This document shows positions 26,501 through 41,500 of a stretch of DNA of 64,000 bases, in pieces. How positions within the stretch are numbered: the stretch's first letter is position 1; each line of letters begins with the position of its first letter. The translations under genes and the position numbers were made by a program. The stretch is from NCBI GenBank assembly GCA_031213475.1, contig JARUPZ010000005.1, positions 3,945,732 to 4,009,731 on the forward strand, in the 5' to 3' direction. Under the pieces are notes generated by a model. The model had not been told where the DNA came from. It was given only the letters and a program-made list of their open reading frames with translations, and did not search any database. This DNA comes from Nereocystis luetkeana. Lineage: Eukaryota; Sar; Phaeophyceae; Laminariales; Laminariaceae.

Positions 26501-29500
26501 CGGTGCGGTGTAAGCATGGAAGCCAATCCACGCGTGACGTTCGCAAAACTTGTCTCTCAAGTGTTTTTTTATTGTACGATAAGGGACGAATATATCAGAG
26601 AGCTTCCAGTTCTTTTCGAATGTAAATTTTACATCATGATACAGAGGCGTTCGTTCACAATTTGTAAGTTTCAACAGAGGGTATCTCGAAAAATAACGGC
26701 CTCAAGACTTGAATCGTACACCCAAAGCACATTAAAATGTTTCTCTTGTAGTATCGAAACCGCTGAACCCACGACAAAAAAACCATCCACGCTTCACACA
26801 GGCGATATTTTTATACTGGTAGTTCTATACCTGGTATATTAAAGGGTACACTACACGCCCCACAACACGTGAAGGGTACATTGACTTGGAAAAAAATGCG
26901 CGGGCTCTGATTGTCCGGATCGTCGTGGGGTTTAGCCAGACCAGGAATGCCCAGAAGCCCGCCGCTGTCAGACGTTAATCTAGCGCTGCCATATGGAAGA
27001 CTCAGTTGTGGGTGGGTAAGCTTCCACACCGAGAGGCAAAGAGGAGCGCAGAAACACTACAAAAACGAACCTCAACACATGATTAAGACTCAGCTGTCAA
27101 ACCAAATCAAGAACACCCGCAACTATAAAAAACCACACATAAACTAAGCATGTATGTAAGGACGCAACGCATGAAAAAAACACAGCCCAATCCAACCGAC
27201 ACTAACTAGAAACCAAAAACATCGCAAAAATATCGACGCACCACCAACACATTCGAATATCGAAACACACCAGCTAAAACCCCGCCAAAAAACTCAGTAG
27301 CACCTATATGTACCAAAAACAGATTGTTGCATTTTTTCGCCTTCAGGGCCCTCCCGCACGATGGCAACAGCCAACACAACAGATACAGCAACCATCAGGC
27401 CAGTCGTTCACCTTCTCTAGTCTTCCTCCGTCGCCGTGACCCCCCTTCTCCCCGGACGGCACCAAGCCACCGACAAGAGCCGCCACGTCCCCAGGGATCA
27501 CACCCAGAGCGCTCGCGGCGGCAGCAATCAGGCTGCCGTCCCCACCATCTAACCCCACATCCACCAACGTGGTCAGCAGTTGCCGACGCTGAAGGATGCC
27601 AGCACCCCCCTCCCCGACCGCTCCAAACGCGTCACAGGTGGTGGAGAAAGACCCCAAGGCCTGCAGGGCGAAGGTCCTGACCTGACCGGGGGTCCTCAGA
27701 GAGCGATGCAAAAGGTCTTCCGCGGCTTGACATTGGAAAACCAGCGGAGGCGTTGCCGACTTTTGCGTCGTCGTCTGAGCGGAAGAGGCGATACCCTCAT
27801 CTTTGCCCTCGCCTCGAGTCTTACCAGGGGTGTTCGGAGAACGTTCTCCGGGTTGCGACGGGAAAACTTTGTCACCATCATCGCCGGGGGTAGAAGCCAG
27901 GGTTACGCCAAGGAGAAGCTTCAGAAGCCGTGCACTCTTGGCGTCGTCCCGGACATCCTCGGAGTCGAGGCAGTGCTGCAACAGAGGCAGGCAGCACTCT
28001 CTGCAGAAGCCGACATATACATAAAATGCGGCAGGGAAGGACACAGCGAAGGAGAGAAGGGGGCGGAAGAGAAGGAGACGCGTCACAATCTGTTGAGATG
28101 AGCATCTTCCGTTGTCCTGCAAACTTTTGGCAACATAAAACAGAGGCGGGAGGTGTTCCAGACCAAGCTCGCCGGATACATACACACCACCCTGAACAAT
28201 TCCTGCGCCATTAGACTAGAGTAACTACACTGAAAAGGTTGTTGTGTCTTACACATTGGAATTGTGTGGGCAGCATGGGCGAGTGCGTGGCAATGAAGGC
28301 TATTAATACAGTGCAGAGCTTGTCCATCAAACTGAATTAAATTTAGGCACAATAGACAGGCGGCTATTGCGGTAGGCACTTATGAATAGACAACGGAACA
28401 ACAAAAATATTCCGATTGTTCGGGGCGTGCAGGATTTACATCGGGAAAAAAGCAGTTCGGGCTGTTCAGTATTACTTGCCCGGTAGCTGCGTGCTTCCTT
28501 TTCTTCAGCTTCCAAGAGTTTTTCTTATGCCCTTCGATCTTGACCGGTGGCTACGTGTGCGTGTGTTCTGCACATTAAACCGTTTTTTCTACCCGTCGAC
28601 ATCCAGCACAACTAGTGTCCGTGCCGATTCTTCAATCCTAGAAGAGATACAAGTTCTGTGGTGCGAGTAGCTGGTACGACAAACAATTGCCTGATGTGTT
28701 TTCCCCTGTCACCTTGCGACACCCCCGGGATTTCAAGCCAACCATGATGGCGGAGGAGAAACCTGTATATATTATAACCATATAAAATAATCCAAGACGA
28801 AAACAAAACGTACCTATGTATCAGCCTCGTCAACGAAACACTTCAACTATCCAACCTTTGCCTTACCTCCTCCCTTCACGAAAAGCAATACCAGGTGCAT
28901 GGCAAAATACAAAGCCAAGATGTGAAAAAATGCGCGGGCTCTGATTGTCCGGATCGTCGTGAGGTATTAAGCCAGACCAGGAATGCCCAGAAGCCCCCCG
29001 CTGTCAGACGTTAATCTAGCGCTGCCATATGGAAGACTCAGTTATGGGTGGGTCAGCTTCCACACCGAGAGGCAAAGAGGAGCGCACAAAAACGTCTGCG
29101 AGCGTGAGAACGCCTTCTAATCGTATACTATGTATATACCTACTGCAGGGTGAAACGGAAAGAGGCAATTGACCGCGAGGTACCCGCCCGCCCTTGTTGC
29201 AGCGCCCATGTCTCCCGGGAAAAAAAAAAAAAACTTCATGACCACTCTGGCCGGAAAAATGAGGACCATTGGGGTACCCATATGAACTCACGAACGGCGC
29301 TTACAGTTTCGCCCGAAGCCAAAAATAGAACCTACCAGGTTTTGTTTTGTAAGACAGGCCCGTCCCTGAACCCTCGACTCACATGAGGGAAGCCCTCGCG
29401 CACGCCAGGCATTCCAGAAGCCGTGCAGAGGCCGAAGGATTTCTCCAACCAAGCCGCGCCGCCCACGCTACTAGGTAACGCGGCAGCGATACGTATGACG

Positions 29501-32500
29501 ACGAAGACAAAAACGAACCGCTATCCCCCGGGGCGTTCCCCGGTCCCTGTTCACAACGGAACAGGCATGGTAAGGTCAAGAGAAAAAAGCGACGGACATT
29601 GGTTGGTTATCAGTCGCAGTAGTAACTACTGTGCTGACAACAAAAAAACAGCCATTCACATAAAAAAAAGCGGCGATAAACATTGCATCGTAGTAGTAAC
29701 TACTGCTGTACTGACGAACACAAAAATGGCTATTAATAGTACTCTTGATTCATCAACATTTTACAAGTGTGTCGCAATGTGAACGAAAATTCAACTTGGA
29801 CTTAGTACAGGCCGTAGAACCGCTCACGTATTCGTTGTGTGCCTAAAACCTGTTTAGCCGAAGTACCAAATATGAGCGCGACACCCACCCAACCCGGACA
29901 CGAAACAGTAGTGCCTACGTTGTCCTAACTTGGACAAAAAGTTGCCCGAGGAGCTCTTGTCGACAGATATGATAGTGCTTCGTTTTCCCACACGTATAAC
30001 CATTGCTGGTTGGCTGAATGAAACGTCGTGTGCCAAGTCTCTGATTTTTTTCCCAGAACAATCATCCCAAGTTATGGACGTCGCTCATCACACCCAAGGC
30101 CCGCGCGCGCAAGCAAGCTTTACAGCGTGTTCGCTTGACACAGGCCTGAGTTCCCCAGCCAAACATAGACCTGGGTTGCAAGTCGTGGGGGAAACATTAT
30201 CTGTACCCACGCCAACCGATCCGCTCTGAGAAACGGGGGCGTCCCGGAGAGCAATCCGGATGTGCCGCCAGTCGGCACTTCCGTTTACTCGGCCGCGATC
30301 TCGCCCACCCAATGGGCGGCGTTGCCCGACGACCTCAGGAGGGACATGATCATGAAAGCCCCCCTCACGGATGCACCGACGAGGTCGGCTGGCGGCAAGG
30401 TGCACCCGTGAGTGGCGCCTTCATGATCATGTCGCTCCAGATATCTTCTCGCAACATCGTCCCTTGGGTGGGCGCGATTGCGGCCGGGTAAACGGAACGG
30501 ACGGGGCCGGCTGGCGGCACGTCTGGATCGCCAATTCCTCACTCCATCTTCCTTCGACAATTTTTTCCAGGCGTGCGGAGTTGATTGTTGAATAGCGAAG
30601 TACATTTCAATTATTTCGTCGAACGCTTGACTGAGTCCGACGTCTGCCAAGCTCTCACACGACCACCACTGCCTCCCCTGCCGAAGACCGAAAGACCAGG
30701 CTACTAATCGTTGACAAGAAGACAGATTGATCGACTGAGCCACCGCCCTCAATATCATCACCAACCCACCCCAAAACACCAACACTGGGCGAAAGAAACA
30801 ACCGATTCTCACAAAAATAGCGGCAAGGTGTCGCGGCAGATCACCCCCCCCCAATCCAGACTCCCTGCTTCTCTCCTCCAATGCTCTAGCCAGCTCCACT
30901 ACGCTTTCGAGCGTTGGGAAGCGAAGCGAAGTCGGTTTTGCGGCCGCCTCGCCCTGAAACTTCAACACCGGGAACAATTCCGAACCCTCCGCCTCGGACT
31001 CGACAGCTCGCTTCTTATCCTGAGCGGGATCGCCACCCTTGCTGGACGCGGAGCACAAAGCGTCTCCATGGGCTGCGACGGTAGAGATGAACAGGAGCCC
31101 CGCTTCTCTGAGACCCTATTGCAAGTGATGCGCGATCGAAACATTGCATGTTTGTTGAGTGAAAAAAGTACGTAGTCGGACCTACTACTGTAGCGTCAAA
31201 AAGGAATAAAAACGGTAGGCACATGTTCCACTACTTCGACAGATCGTGACCTATTTATCTAAAGTAGATCACCTAGTTCCTCGCTCTGCCATAGTAAAAG
31301 GTTGTGCGGGGTCTACTTGGTACATATCCAAACCAGGAAGCATGCGCTAGATCATGTGATACAGCTTCCACCCGGCAAGTTGAGCTGAATCATACCGGTA
31401 CAAGATTGCGAATACATCTGCCTTGGAATAGTGAGAATTGATAATTTGTCCGAGATGCGAAAGCTTCGCAGACCGCGCAAATCTTAAAAAGCAAGGGTAA
31501 AAAATATGTAGATCCTCACACCTACTACGACCCAACCCTCGCTTCCCCCAATAGAGCAAGACTGGAAGCTCAACAATTACTTGCAAACTTGACGCCTACC
31601 GCTACAGACGAGAAAAAACGCCATCTTATATACAATACCCTAAAATACGTGCATGCTCAACGGCGAAAGCCGAAATGTGGCGGCGGCGGACCTGGTCGCC
31701 CGAGCAGTCGTCGGGGGCTATGAGGGGGGAAAGAGTAAACCCTCCCCCCTAGTTCCCTAACATCGACCCGACCTGAAAATGACCAGACCACACGAGGCTA
31801 CCGCCTCACCGAGAGCGGCTTTGCAGGCCGCTCGAGATGAAAGTTCAATGTTCCTGGGTTTCAGTACCGCTTATCATCCACACGTACATGCCGGGAGACA
31901 AGGCCCGAGAGCCCCTACCCCGGCGCGGCGACGGTTATCATCCCAGGTTCAACACCAAAATCGTAACAAAGCAAGAACAGCAATATCTCAAGAAATTGGG
32001 ACCATTAGCAGCAGGAGTACCGTCAGGAATTAGAAACAACAACAGTACGTGATTCAAGAAATCGGACGACAAAAATCATAGGCTTCATCTTTGCGAAAGT
32101 ACTAAAACGAGCTTGATGAGAAAGTCAACACAAACATGAGAGGTTATCGCTCACCAATTCCAGATTCCCTACTTGAGGGGAAACCTTTCTGCTCTCCTAC
32201 CTTGTCGTCCGATGTCACCGCGAGCATAGCAGAGGGGAACACCGCCACAAGATCCCTCTCAGTCGACAGCAGATGTTCTCCGTCATCCTCCACCACCGCC
32301 TTCACAAACGTCGCGGCAACACAAAGCGCTCTCGAGGCACTGACCAGCCTCTCCCCATCACCACTGCTGTTCCAGCCAGGCGGGGCAGAAACGCCAGCAA
32401 TAGCAATAGCGGCAAGGGCCGACAAAGGACGCCTTCCATACCCATGGAAAACCACCGCCCCGACCACCTCCGACACCCCCGAACGATTCTCTTCTTCCCC

Positions 32501-35500
32501 GTCCTCGTGCACCCCATCTCCCGGCGTCGCCGTCAGGACAGACACAAGGACGTCCCCCAGCGAGAGAGGGCACGCGCTCCCGTCCACGCTTGGCGACGAC
32601 GCAAGGGTAAGGTGGTCCTCGCTGAAGAGGGACGAGGGCCGCTCTGGATTAGGCAGATGGGCCGCGCTGATACGCAGACACTCCAGCAGATCGACCGGCG
32701 CAGCAGCGGTTACCTTCAAGTCAGATCCTTCCGCGCGAAACGCGTTTGGTCGCTGGCGCAGCTCGTACGTCGCCAAGCGGGCTAAAAGGGAGGCCAGGCG
32801 TCGGGCAGAGTCATCACTGTTGTCGTCCATTGCCACGGCGAGAGGGACGGCGCGCGAGACGCACTCGAGCAGGAGCCAGCGGGCCGCCGCATTGGAGGCT
32901 TCTCCCAGGGCCTGATGGCGTATTTGTTTGGTTGATTTTTCGACCGGCAGTCGGGCGACAAGGAAGCGAAATTGACGCGATAGTATACAAGGGGGATGCG
33001 GCAAGCAAGAAAGGAGATCGAGCAAAGACGAAAAAACACTGTTGTATGTTGAAACATACCAGGTACTCCTTGAATAAATGCTTGACGCACGACGAGTCGT
33101 AAGGAGTCCTTCCCCAACAAGGACACAAATAGAAATTACCCTTACGACTTTGTTGTTACATAAAAAAAAAATCAGGAAGGGCCATACAGTGCAAATATAT
33201 AGCTGACCAGATACCTAGGCCAAAATAATACAGAAAAAAAGCGTCCACAAAAGGCATCTTGGGTTACGTCATAAATGGACGGCTCAGACTGCAGTTAAAA
33301 AATCGCCTTCATGGGGCATCAAGGACACATACGTGCCGGTGAAAAACATCATCACTACCGTCCATCTATCATTCATCCCCACTGATTCGATTTTACAACA
33401 AAAAACGACCGAACTTTTTTTTCGAGACAAACCCTGGCTCGAGGAAGAAAAAAACTCACGGGGTTCTTACCCGGCGCCACTTATGTTCTGCTTGATTCTA
33501 ACGAACCTCCGTCCGCTTGTCTAGGACTCAAAGAAATACCAGAGGTACCGTCTTTTTAGTACCTCTGCCCCACCAAACGATTTTCTCAAAGAAACCCTCG
33601 CAAAGTAACTCCAGACAAACGCCCGGCCACGTTCTTCGGTTTCGAACTTGAACCCAATTTTCAAAGGATCTCACGCCCGAACCGTGAGCAAAAGCGAAAA
33701 CAAAGCGTTACGACGAGACTCTTGAAAAAATGCGAGATAATTCTGAATCAATCCCCTCATGTATGAACGAGCGGGTGTACACTGACTAAACATACCTCAC
33801 TGCCACGGACTGCTGCTGCTTAGACCCATGCCAATGGAAACAAAGTCCAGAAGTTTTTTTTAAGCATATTGCTTTCAAAGAACAGCCGAAAATTTCCTCG
33901 TACCGCCCAGCCAAAAAATTTCTCGTACCGCCGCTGCGGGTAAAGAGAGAAAAAATGTTCGATGTTTTCTTTTTTTATTTCCCAACGGCTGCAGGCGGCG
34001 CAATTTGTTTTTTTCTCGTTGCAAATGGTCTCAATACGCTGATAGAAACCAGCTCGTGCGACGCTCGATTGTAACATCGACTCTACCCACGGCAAACCCG
34101 CTCGGTGTCTGGCAAGGCCAACGAATACAGATGACGGCCTCGAAGATATTAGGTGGATCCATGGTCTAGGGGCCGATTGAAGCTTGCCGGCGGCGTCCTA
34201 CGGTATCCTCCCAAACCTGAAGAAAAGTCTATTTTTTGCCATTCGAGACGGAGGAAGAAGTGTTGTCTTCTGTGTTGTGTACACCAGCGGCCAGGGTGCC
34301 AAGACGGTGACCCTAGGGTGGGTCGGAGCCCCTCACGAGCGCACGCCGTTCAGAATTCCTGACGCAGTCGTTGGTTTTGTCGATCCATGTCTGTCAAGGA
34401 CTCGAGCCTCGCCGGATCCACCCAAAGATCGGCCTGAGTTTTTCTCAGGCCGACGTTGCCCCAGCATCGGCCCCAGATTTGTTTTTTTGGGGCGTTTCCA
34501 AAAGTTCGAAAGTTTTTTTTCCTAAACGTGCCCATAGGAAGCGTGTCCTGAAAATGTTTTGGGGGGTATCTTCGAAATTCAAACTTTTTATTGATACTTC
34601 GCTTTCCCATAGGCATATAGAGGTCTTACAAGCGAAATGATGAAATTATGAACACGAACCACTTCATCGAGGTGGCAACGACAAAATCCCGATTGCCGTA
34701 AATAGTCACCCACATGCACGCGCTACCTTCTTCATGCACAGACTCTTCACAACCTCTACAGGGTGCATATGTCGTAGGCGACAAAGTCGAAATTGTTGTA
34801 TGATCACATTTCCACACCGAAAACCATTTACTCACACCGCGCCTACCCTCTGTATCCGAACCCTCCCATCCCTCACCTGAATCTGTTCAGTCTTGTCGCC
34901 ATCAGAAAAACCAGCAGCCAAAGCGTCGCACAATTCTTCCCCCATCTCTTTCAGCCCCTTCGACTTGCCACCGTCAACCTCCATCGCGCCACCTTCCCGG
35001 CCCTTCAAACTACCTTTTCCCTTCTTGCTCGAACTCGAGACCTTTTCCTGCACAACCCCAGATTTGGATAACGCCTCTCCAACGCAATCGAACACCCTCA
35101 AACAAGAGCCTTCGGGAGATTCGCTCAGACCGTAAACCGCTTCGACTGCGGCGCGTGCGACGGCCCGCACAGCCTTCTTGGAGGCACGCCCAGCGGCCGC
35201 ATCAGCAGCGTCGTCAGCCTTGCCGCTCGAACCCCCACCGGCGTCGCGGAAGGCGACACAAGCTCGCCGCGCAAGCCTGACCCGGGCGGTTGCATGCGGG
35301 CCGGGGAGACACTCCAATATTAGACGGGCCGCCGCCTCTCGAGTCCTCTCCTCCTCCTCCAACACTACCGGGAAACTTTCTACGCGTCGACCGGTCGCGG
35401 CAACAGCGGCCGATGCTACCCGAAGAAGGCCGCACAAGACGCGGCCCGCCGAGGGCACAGGATGGGAGGGCCTAGCTTGCGACAGGGCCGAAAGCCAAGG

Positions 35501-38500
35501 CGTAGCCGCGATGGAAGCAGCCGAGCTAACCGCCGCAGCCCGTGACGATACGGAGCCGCCGCCGCTTTCTTCTGCTACTTCTGCCGCGTTATGGTCGCCG
35601 GGAGATAAAGGGGTGGGCCGGAGGAGAACCCGTTGCAGTAGAGTGTCGCTGCCGGTAACGGCAAGCACGACCTCCGGGTCCTCGTCGTAGAGCCGCCGGA
35701 GTACTGCTGCGGACAAATCATCACCCTGCCCTCCTGATCCGTCGTTGCTGCCAGCCTCGCCTGCCGCTTCTGACACCGCCTTCGACAGCTGCTCGAGGGC
35801 TCTAGCCCGTACAGTCCCACTAGGGTGCTCGAGCGCCACCATGAGCGAAGCGTGGATGCCGGGAGCAGAAGCGTCCATCGAGTGAAGTACTTGGTCACCC
35901 TCGGTCGACGCCTCCGCCTGTACAAAAAATCATCGCAAGACAAGTGAGTTGGATTGGTGAGGAGAATGGCAAAACGTAGAGGCGACATGAAAATCATCGC
36001 AAGAACCAAGAGCAACCAACCACGATTTTCCAACAATGCGTCAGCCCGTTGTATCGAATACCAAGAACACGATCAAGAACTTACTGTTTGTGCACTATCG
36101 AGCGGCAAGTTTGGGGGGTTGGTGGCATCATAAAAAACAACAAAAACAAGAACCTATACGTACCTGGTACCTGATACACTGCCAGCTTCCCTCAAACTAA
36201 ATTTCCGTTTCGTACGAGTGCAGAACGAATCACCTCCCTCTGCCATGAATCGCAGTAGCGTCGAGATTTTTTTCTACGGCACCTCGCAAAACGAAAACAT
36301 AAAAAAATCACCTCCAGCTGCAGAGGAAGACGCGCAGCAAGATCAGCCCCGGCGAACGTAGATACCAGCAAAGATGACAATGTTTCCTCCCGACGGGCCT
36401 CGCGGCCTGCAGTCTTGGAAGCGTCAACGTCTTCTTCTCCCCGCTCTTCAAAGGCAACAGCTGCTGCCGCTGCGGACTCAGACTTACTCCGGGCAACGTA
36501 CTTGCTTAGCTTGGCCACAGCAGCGTCCACGTCTTGAGGGAAACGCTGGCCTAGGACCCGCAGCACCTTAACCGGCCGACAGGAAGCACGAAGGTGAAGA
36601 CAGGAAGCACGAAGGTGAAGAAAAAGATGGAGTGGTACCGGTTGGATTCACCGACACGTATCGGCTACATAACGCCAACCTGAAAACACGGCTAACCCCT
36701 TTGCAACAGGCCAACCAAAATTCAACCAACCAAGCTTGCGAGGAAGCTTCTAGCTTCCAACACTTCACCGATCAACTCATCAACGAAGGGTCGGTTTCTG
36801 ACTGTCGTATGTACTCTCGAAATAGTTAGTATAAACGGAATGCACAAGAATCAACCGACACCCATCAAAACCATGGAAGCAGTGAAAACGATTGCCGTTC
36901 CTAACAACAACCTACTAGGTACAGGGCAACGGCGCCCTTCTCCGTAAACCGAAAAATACAAAAACATGACGAAAAAACCAAAAACGTACCAAATAGGACG
37001 AAAACAAATTGATGACAGAGACGGGTCGGTCCGGACAAACGCATACCGCACTCCGTGTAAAACACGGAACGAAGGAACAAGTGCGCCGGCACAGAATAGA
37101 CCCAATCCCAGCGCAACCACATCATCCCTCTTCCCGAAGGACAAGACACGACGCTGTGCGTTAATATTTGCTCCAAACCCGAGGATTCCTTCCGTCCCCA
37201 GACGCAGAGCGCCTGGAGTCCAGCGCCCTTGAAACGAGGAGCATTCGATTACCACCAACATCGAACGGAAAACACCAAATCAAAACATGAAAAAAACGTT
37301 TTTGCCCCCAGCAAAACAAGAAGTGGCCAAAACAGTCCTTGGGCAAATAAATATAACACGAGGGGCGACAAAACACACCCACTATAGATGCCTTTCTCAC
37401 GAAGCCAGGGTACGGGCGACATCGTGACGCAACCAATTGCGGTTATAACCACGTCAGTCCAGGGCAAAACATCTGTCTTTCGTTAATTCTGGCAAGCCAC
37501 CCCTGGAGCCAAACGATTTCACGAATACAAGCATATCAGTCAACCGCACAAAGCACATGCCGCCGGCTACCTTCAAAGCCAAAAAAAATGATTGCCCCGT
37601 CCAGACTAAGAAACAAAAACTAGCGATGAACGGACGAGAGAAATGCGTCCGCCTGTGGACTGGCTAACCTCAACAGAAGTGAGGGCTCAGCCAAACACTG
37701 GAAGCCGTTCCGACGATAATTCCACCTGTCCAAGACACCCAACTATTACGGGGGACTATAGTTAATAGGACCTATGGTATACACAAAAACCTATATATTT
37801 GACCGTTTTTACTAGCAATATTTGGTCCTATAAACTATGTTCCCCCGTAATAGCGATCAACAGGCAAAAGGCTGCGTCCATCTGTGGACTGGTGGAGGAG
37901 TGGGGGCTCGGCTAATCGTGCCAAGAGAGGTCAAGGGCGACCGTACGCACGGTGATTCTGCCTTCGGCAAGACGCCCTCTCGGCCTCTTTCGGGACTGGC
38001 GAGCTGACTGACCGCCATCCGAACACAACCAGTTTACTCGTGAGAAGCCCTAAGGCCAAAAGAGGCCGGTCTCTCTAAAAACTACAGTTCATTCACACCA
38101 AGTATCGATATTAAAACAGAGGCTGCGAGGGTCAGGCTTTCTCTGTTTGAGACACTGTTTGCGTCATAGCACGGGTCTTACGCCGGCTGATCCAAAACAC
38201 GGACCAAGTGAATCGCTCATCATCCCCTCTCTCCGGACAAATAGAAAATACCAAAACGGGTACAACTACAAAAACCGGTACATCGGGGCATAGCCCCGCA
38301 CCTAAAAAAAAGTTCATCCTATAAACCATGACGGTGCTGCACAGCAGCATCTCAACAGTACCATCGTATCTGCCGCACCAATGGAATATGTCGTCATGTC
38401 TCTTTTCAATCCGGGGTTATCAAACAACACCATCACTACCGCAAGAAGATGATATTTTCTTCTTGTAATCGAGATGAATAAATGAATAAACGAATGTAAT

Positions 38501-41500
38501 GGACATATAATGAAAACATGAATAAATGATTACTTCATACATATCATTTCGCTCACCTCTCGGGTCTCGGCCTTCATACGGGTGGCTCTTAGAACCCTCT
38601 CTTGTGCATCCTCGTCTTCCGCCCCGTGAGCGGGGCCTGTAAAAAGTAAGCACGAGAGCGGGAAGAAGTGGGAATGTTATCTTACGTGTTGTACCCCTTC
38701 CGCTTGGGCACTATGACGGGGTGCCCATGGTAATCAGGACCCACCATATATCCGCAAAAACCTAGGTGTTTGAGTATTTTCCACTAAGAATATTCGGTCC
38801 TGAGTACTGCTGTGTTCCCCCGTCATATGTGTCATACCCACAACGATCTACAGCCACGGGTTACAACCACTCTACTCGTGGATGGCAGGGGTAAAAAAGA
38901 GAAGGCACACAAAACGTCGTCGCGGGCAGCAAGTACGTACGTGGCCGTATCGAGTGTTTCAGCACATAAGCAGCAAGTGCGTGCAGTGGGCGCGCGTTTT
39001 TTTCCGCCCCATCTACGTAACCAACAATCTACAACAGAAAAAAGAAACACGTTTGTGCCGTACGAAACAAATTTGGCAGTCCTCTATGCCAGTCTCCGCA
39101 AGTTCACCATTCAGAACAATATACTTCTTCCCCCCCCCCTCCCCCCCTACAAAAAAATCGTACAATAAATGAGCTACTACCGGTATGAATGATATGTCAG
39201 GAGACAGGTCTGGCCGAAAAATGCGTACCCTTTATCCCCCGAACCTAACCAGAGGGAGCAGCAACTATGACAGCACAAAATAGACCCAATCCCAGCGCAA
39301 TCACACAATTTCCACCCCTCCCAAAGGACGGGGGGAGAAGGCGCTGTGCGTTAATGTCTGCTCCAAACCCGAGGATTCCTTCCTTCCCCAGACGCGAAGC
39401 GCCCGGAGTCCAGCGCCCTTGAAACGAGGAGCATTTTTACTACCGCCATAAAAAGTAAGTGTTCTGACTCGATGAATACTGTAGTATTCTGACTCTGTGG
39501 ATCATTTGATGTAAACATTGTTTTTGAGGGTGAGGCCTCCTGCGTCGACCAGTGGTCTTGCCCATACTTCGTTGCGTTGTTGGATAGTATCTCGTCGTGT
39601 TTTCTCTTAAAAGACCACTGGTCGGATACGTAGTTGTCTCACCCAAACTTCTTTACGCTTGCCTCAACCCTGTCTCGCACATGCTGCGAAATCCTTCTCG
39701 AACTCGGGCGACCACGGATCACCACTGAAAACCACCCTCATCGGGCGCTTCAAACAAATACGAATCGAGCAGAACACACCACATGTTGCGCAAGTGTATG
39801 ATACCGATATGTAATTTTACATCCAACATTCGAGTTGGGTGACGGTAAATCGCCGACTAGTTGGTTGCGCACGACATCATTTCTGCGGAGAGTTTCGGTG
39901 TGTTTTGTCCCCTTCCGACGGGCGCGTTTTTCGGGCTCGATTTAGATTTTTCGGCTGAATGTAGGCTTGAAAAAGTGGGTTAAGTGGGCTGTCTTGGCCA
40001 CCCGACTAACTCTAATCCTTCTGATTCCTTGTCTTTATTCATCAACATCACTATCGTACAGTATCGAACAATTTTTTCGTTTGATCGATGTAGTATGGTA
40101 CCACTTCGATTCTTGTTCGATACCCACCGCTCCTGCCGATGAGCCAGGTTTCGACAAAATATTCGATATCGTTTCCGTCTGACGGTTTTTTTTTGTCAAA
40201 ATCAATATTGGATTTATCTGATTCCTTGTTTATCTGCTTTCTCGTTCCCATGATATCGATATCGTATATATCCCACTTGATATTTTGTATTGCAATATCG
40301 GTGTTTTTCCCCGTCTATTAAAACCCTAGTGATAGTAAACTACGTACGACACTCGAATCTTGTTCGATACCACTGTCCCGGAATATAATGACTGTTTGGT
40401 TTGAAAAAAAACAGTGATTATATTTCGGGACAGAGTTGTATCTATCACTTCCATATACCGATAATCACCCCATTGACATACATTGATGACGCGGTCACAT
40501 TTATTTTGTGTCGGATTTTGGGCTGGATCGATATCGTATCGAAGTACAAAGTTTATTCTTATTCGATGTCCATTACCCCTTCCGCCAGTACCCACTTACC
40601 CTCTTCATCGACGGTGAGGCAGGTCTTGACAACGCGGTCGACTAGCCTCCGGACGAGGCGCGGCAAGGAGTGGGACGGCCAGTGCGGGTACGTGCACAAC
40701 CTCGTCAAAGATGCGCAGTGCAACGCACCGTCTTCGTCTGGGAGATGCTTAACGTAGCTACAAACAGATGGCATCACGTGTGAGAGTGGGGTGGGTAGGG
40801 GGGAGACAGAGAAATGATGAGGCGGAGGATCAGAAAGTTGCTTTCAATCAAGTTTACATCACCATGAGAAGCCATCAACTCCCGCCCAATGAAACGGCAA
40901 CCTTTCTCATCACTCCATCGCCTGTCACCCTTTTAAGACTGCCACCCCCCTTCGGAGACAAACTGCTCACAATTTGAGCGGGTTGTCCCCAAGACAGGAT
41001 TGCAGTTTCTTGTCCCAAAAGCGTCGTCCCTTCTGTTGCACTGTCTAGCTCACACAGCGATTGTCGTTTTGTACCGCGTTGCCAACGGACGCCAACGAAA
41101 TAAAACAAATCAGACACAAGGTACTAGTCTACTATTAATACTGCAACAGTAGTAAAATGTATCACCATCTTTCATCACTCTGGCCGAGACTACAATCACA
41201 GCTTTATGTCGGCATCATTAAGAGTCCAAACCAGGTATGGATGTTACCAAAATCGTTTATTCAGATAATCCTGGGAACAAAGACCCTAAGCAATCTCTTG
41301 TTTCTAATAAAAATCAGGTTTCATACTTTTTCAATACGCCAAGCGGCGACGCACTCACAAGCAGAAACACGAGTAGACACTACCTGGTATAGTTACTATT
41401 AATGTGGGCACGCGGCTAACACTTCTCGCGCCGAGAAAAGCACGGTCGGAAAAAAATCGACCGTGACGCGAGAAATCATTTTAGCGGTCCTTGAAAAAAA

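Noticed and set aside
30371..30595. + strand gene from the fold-back arm
   Set aside because: The frame is short, overlaps UTP10 exon 14 and mirrors the other arm. It is more likely a captured fragment.
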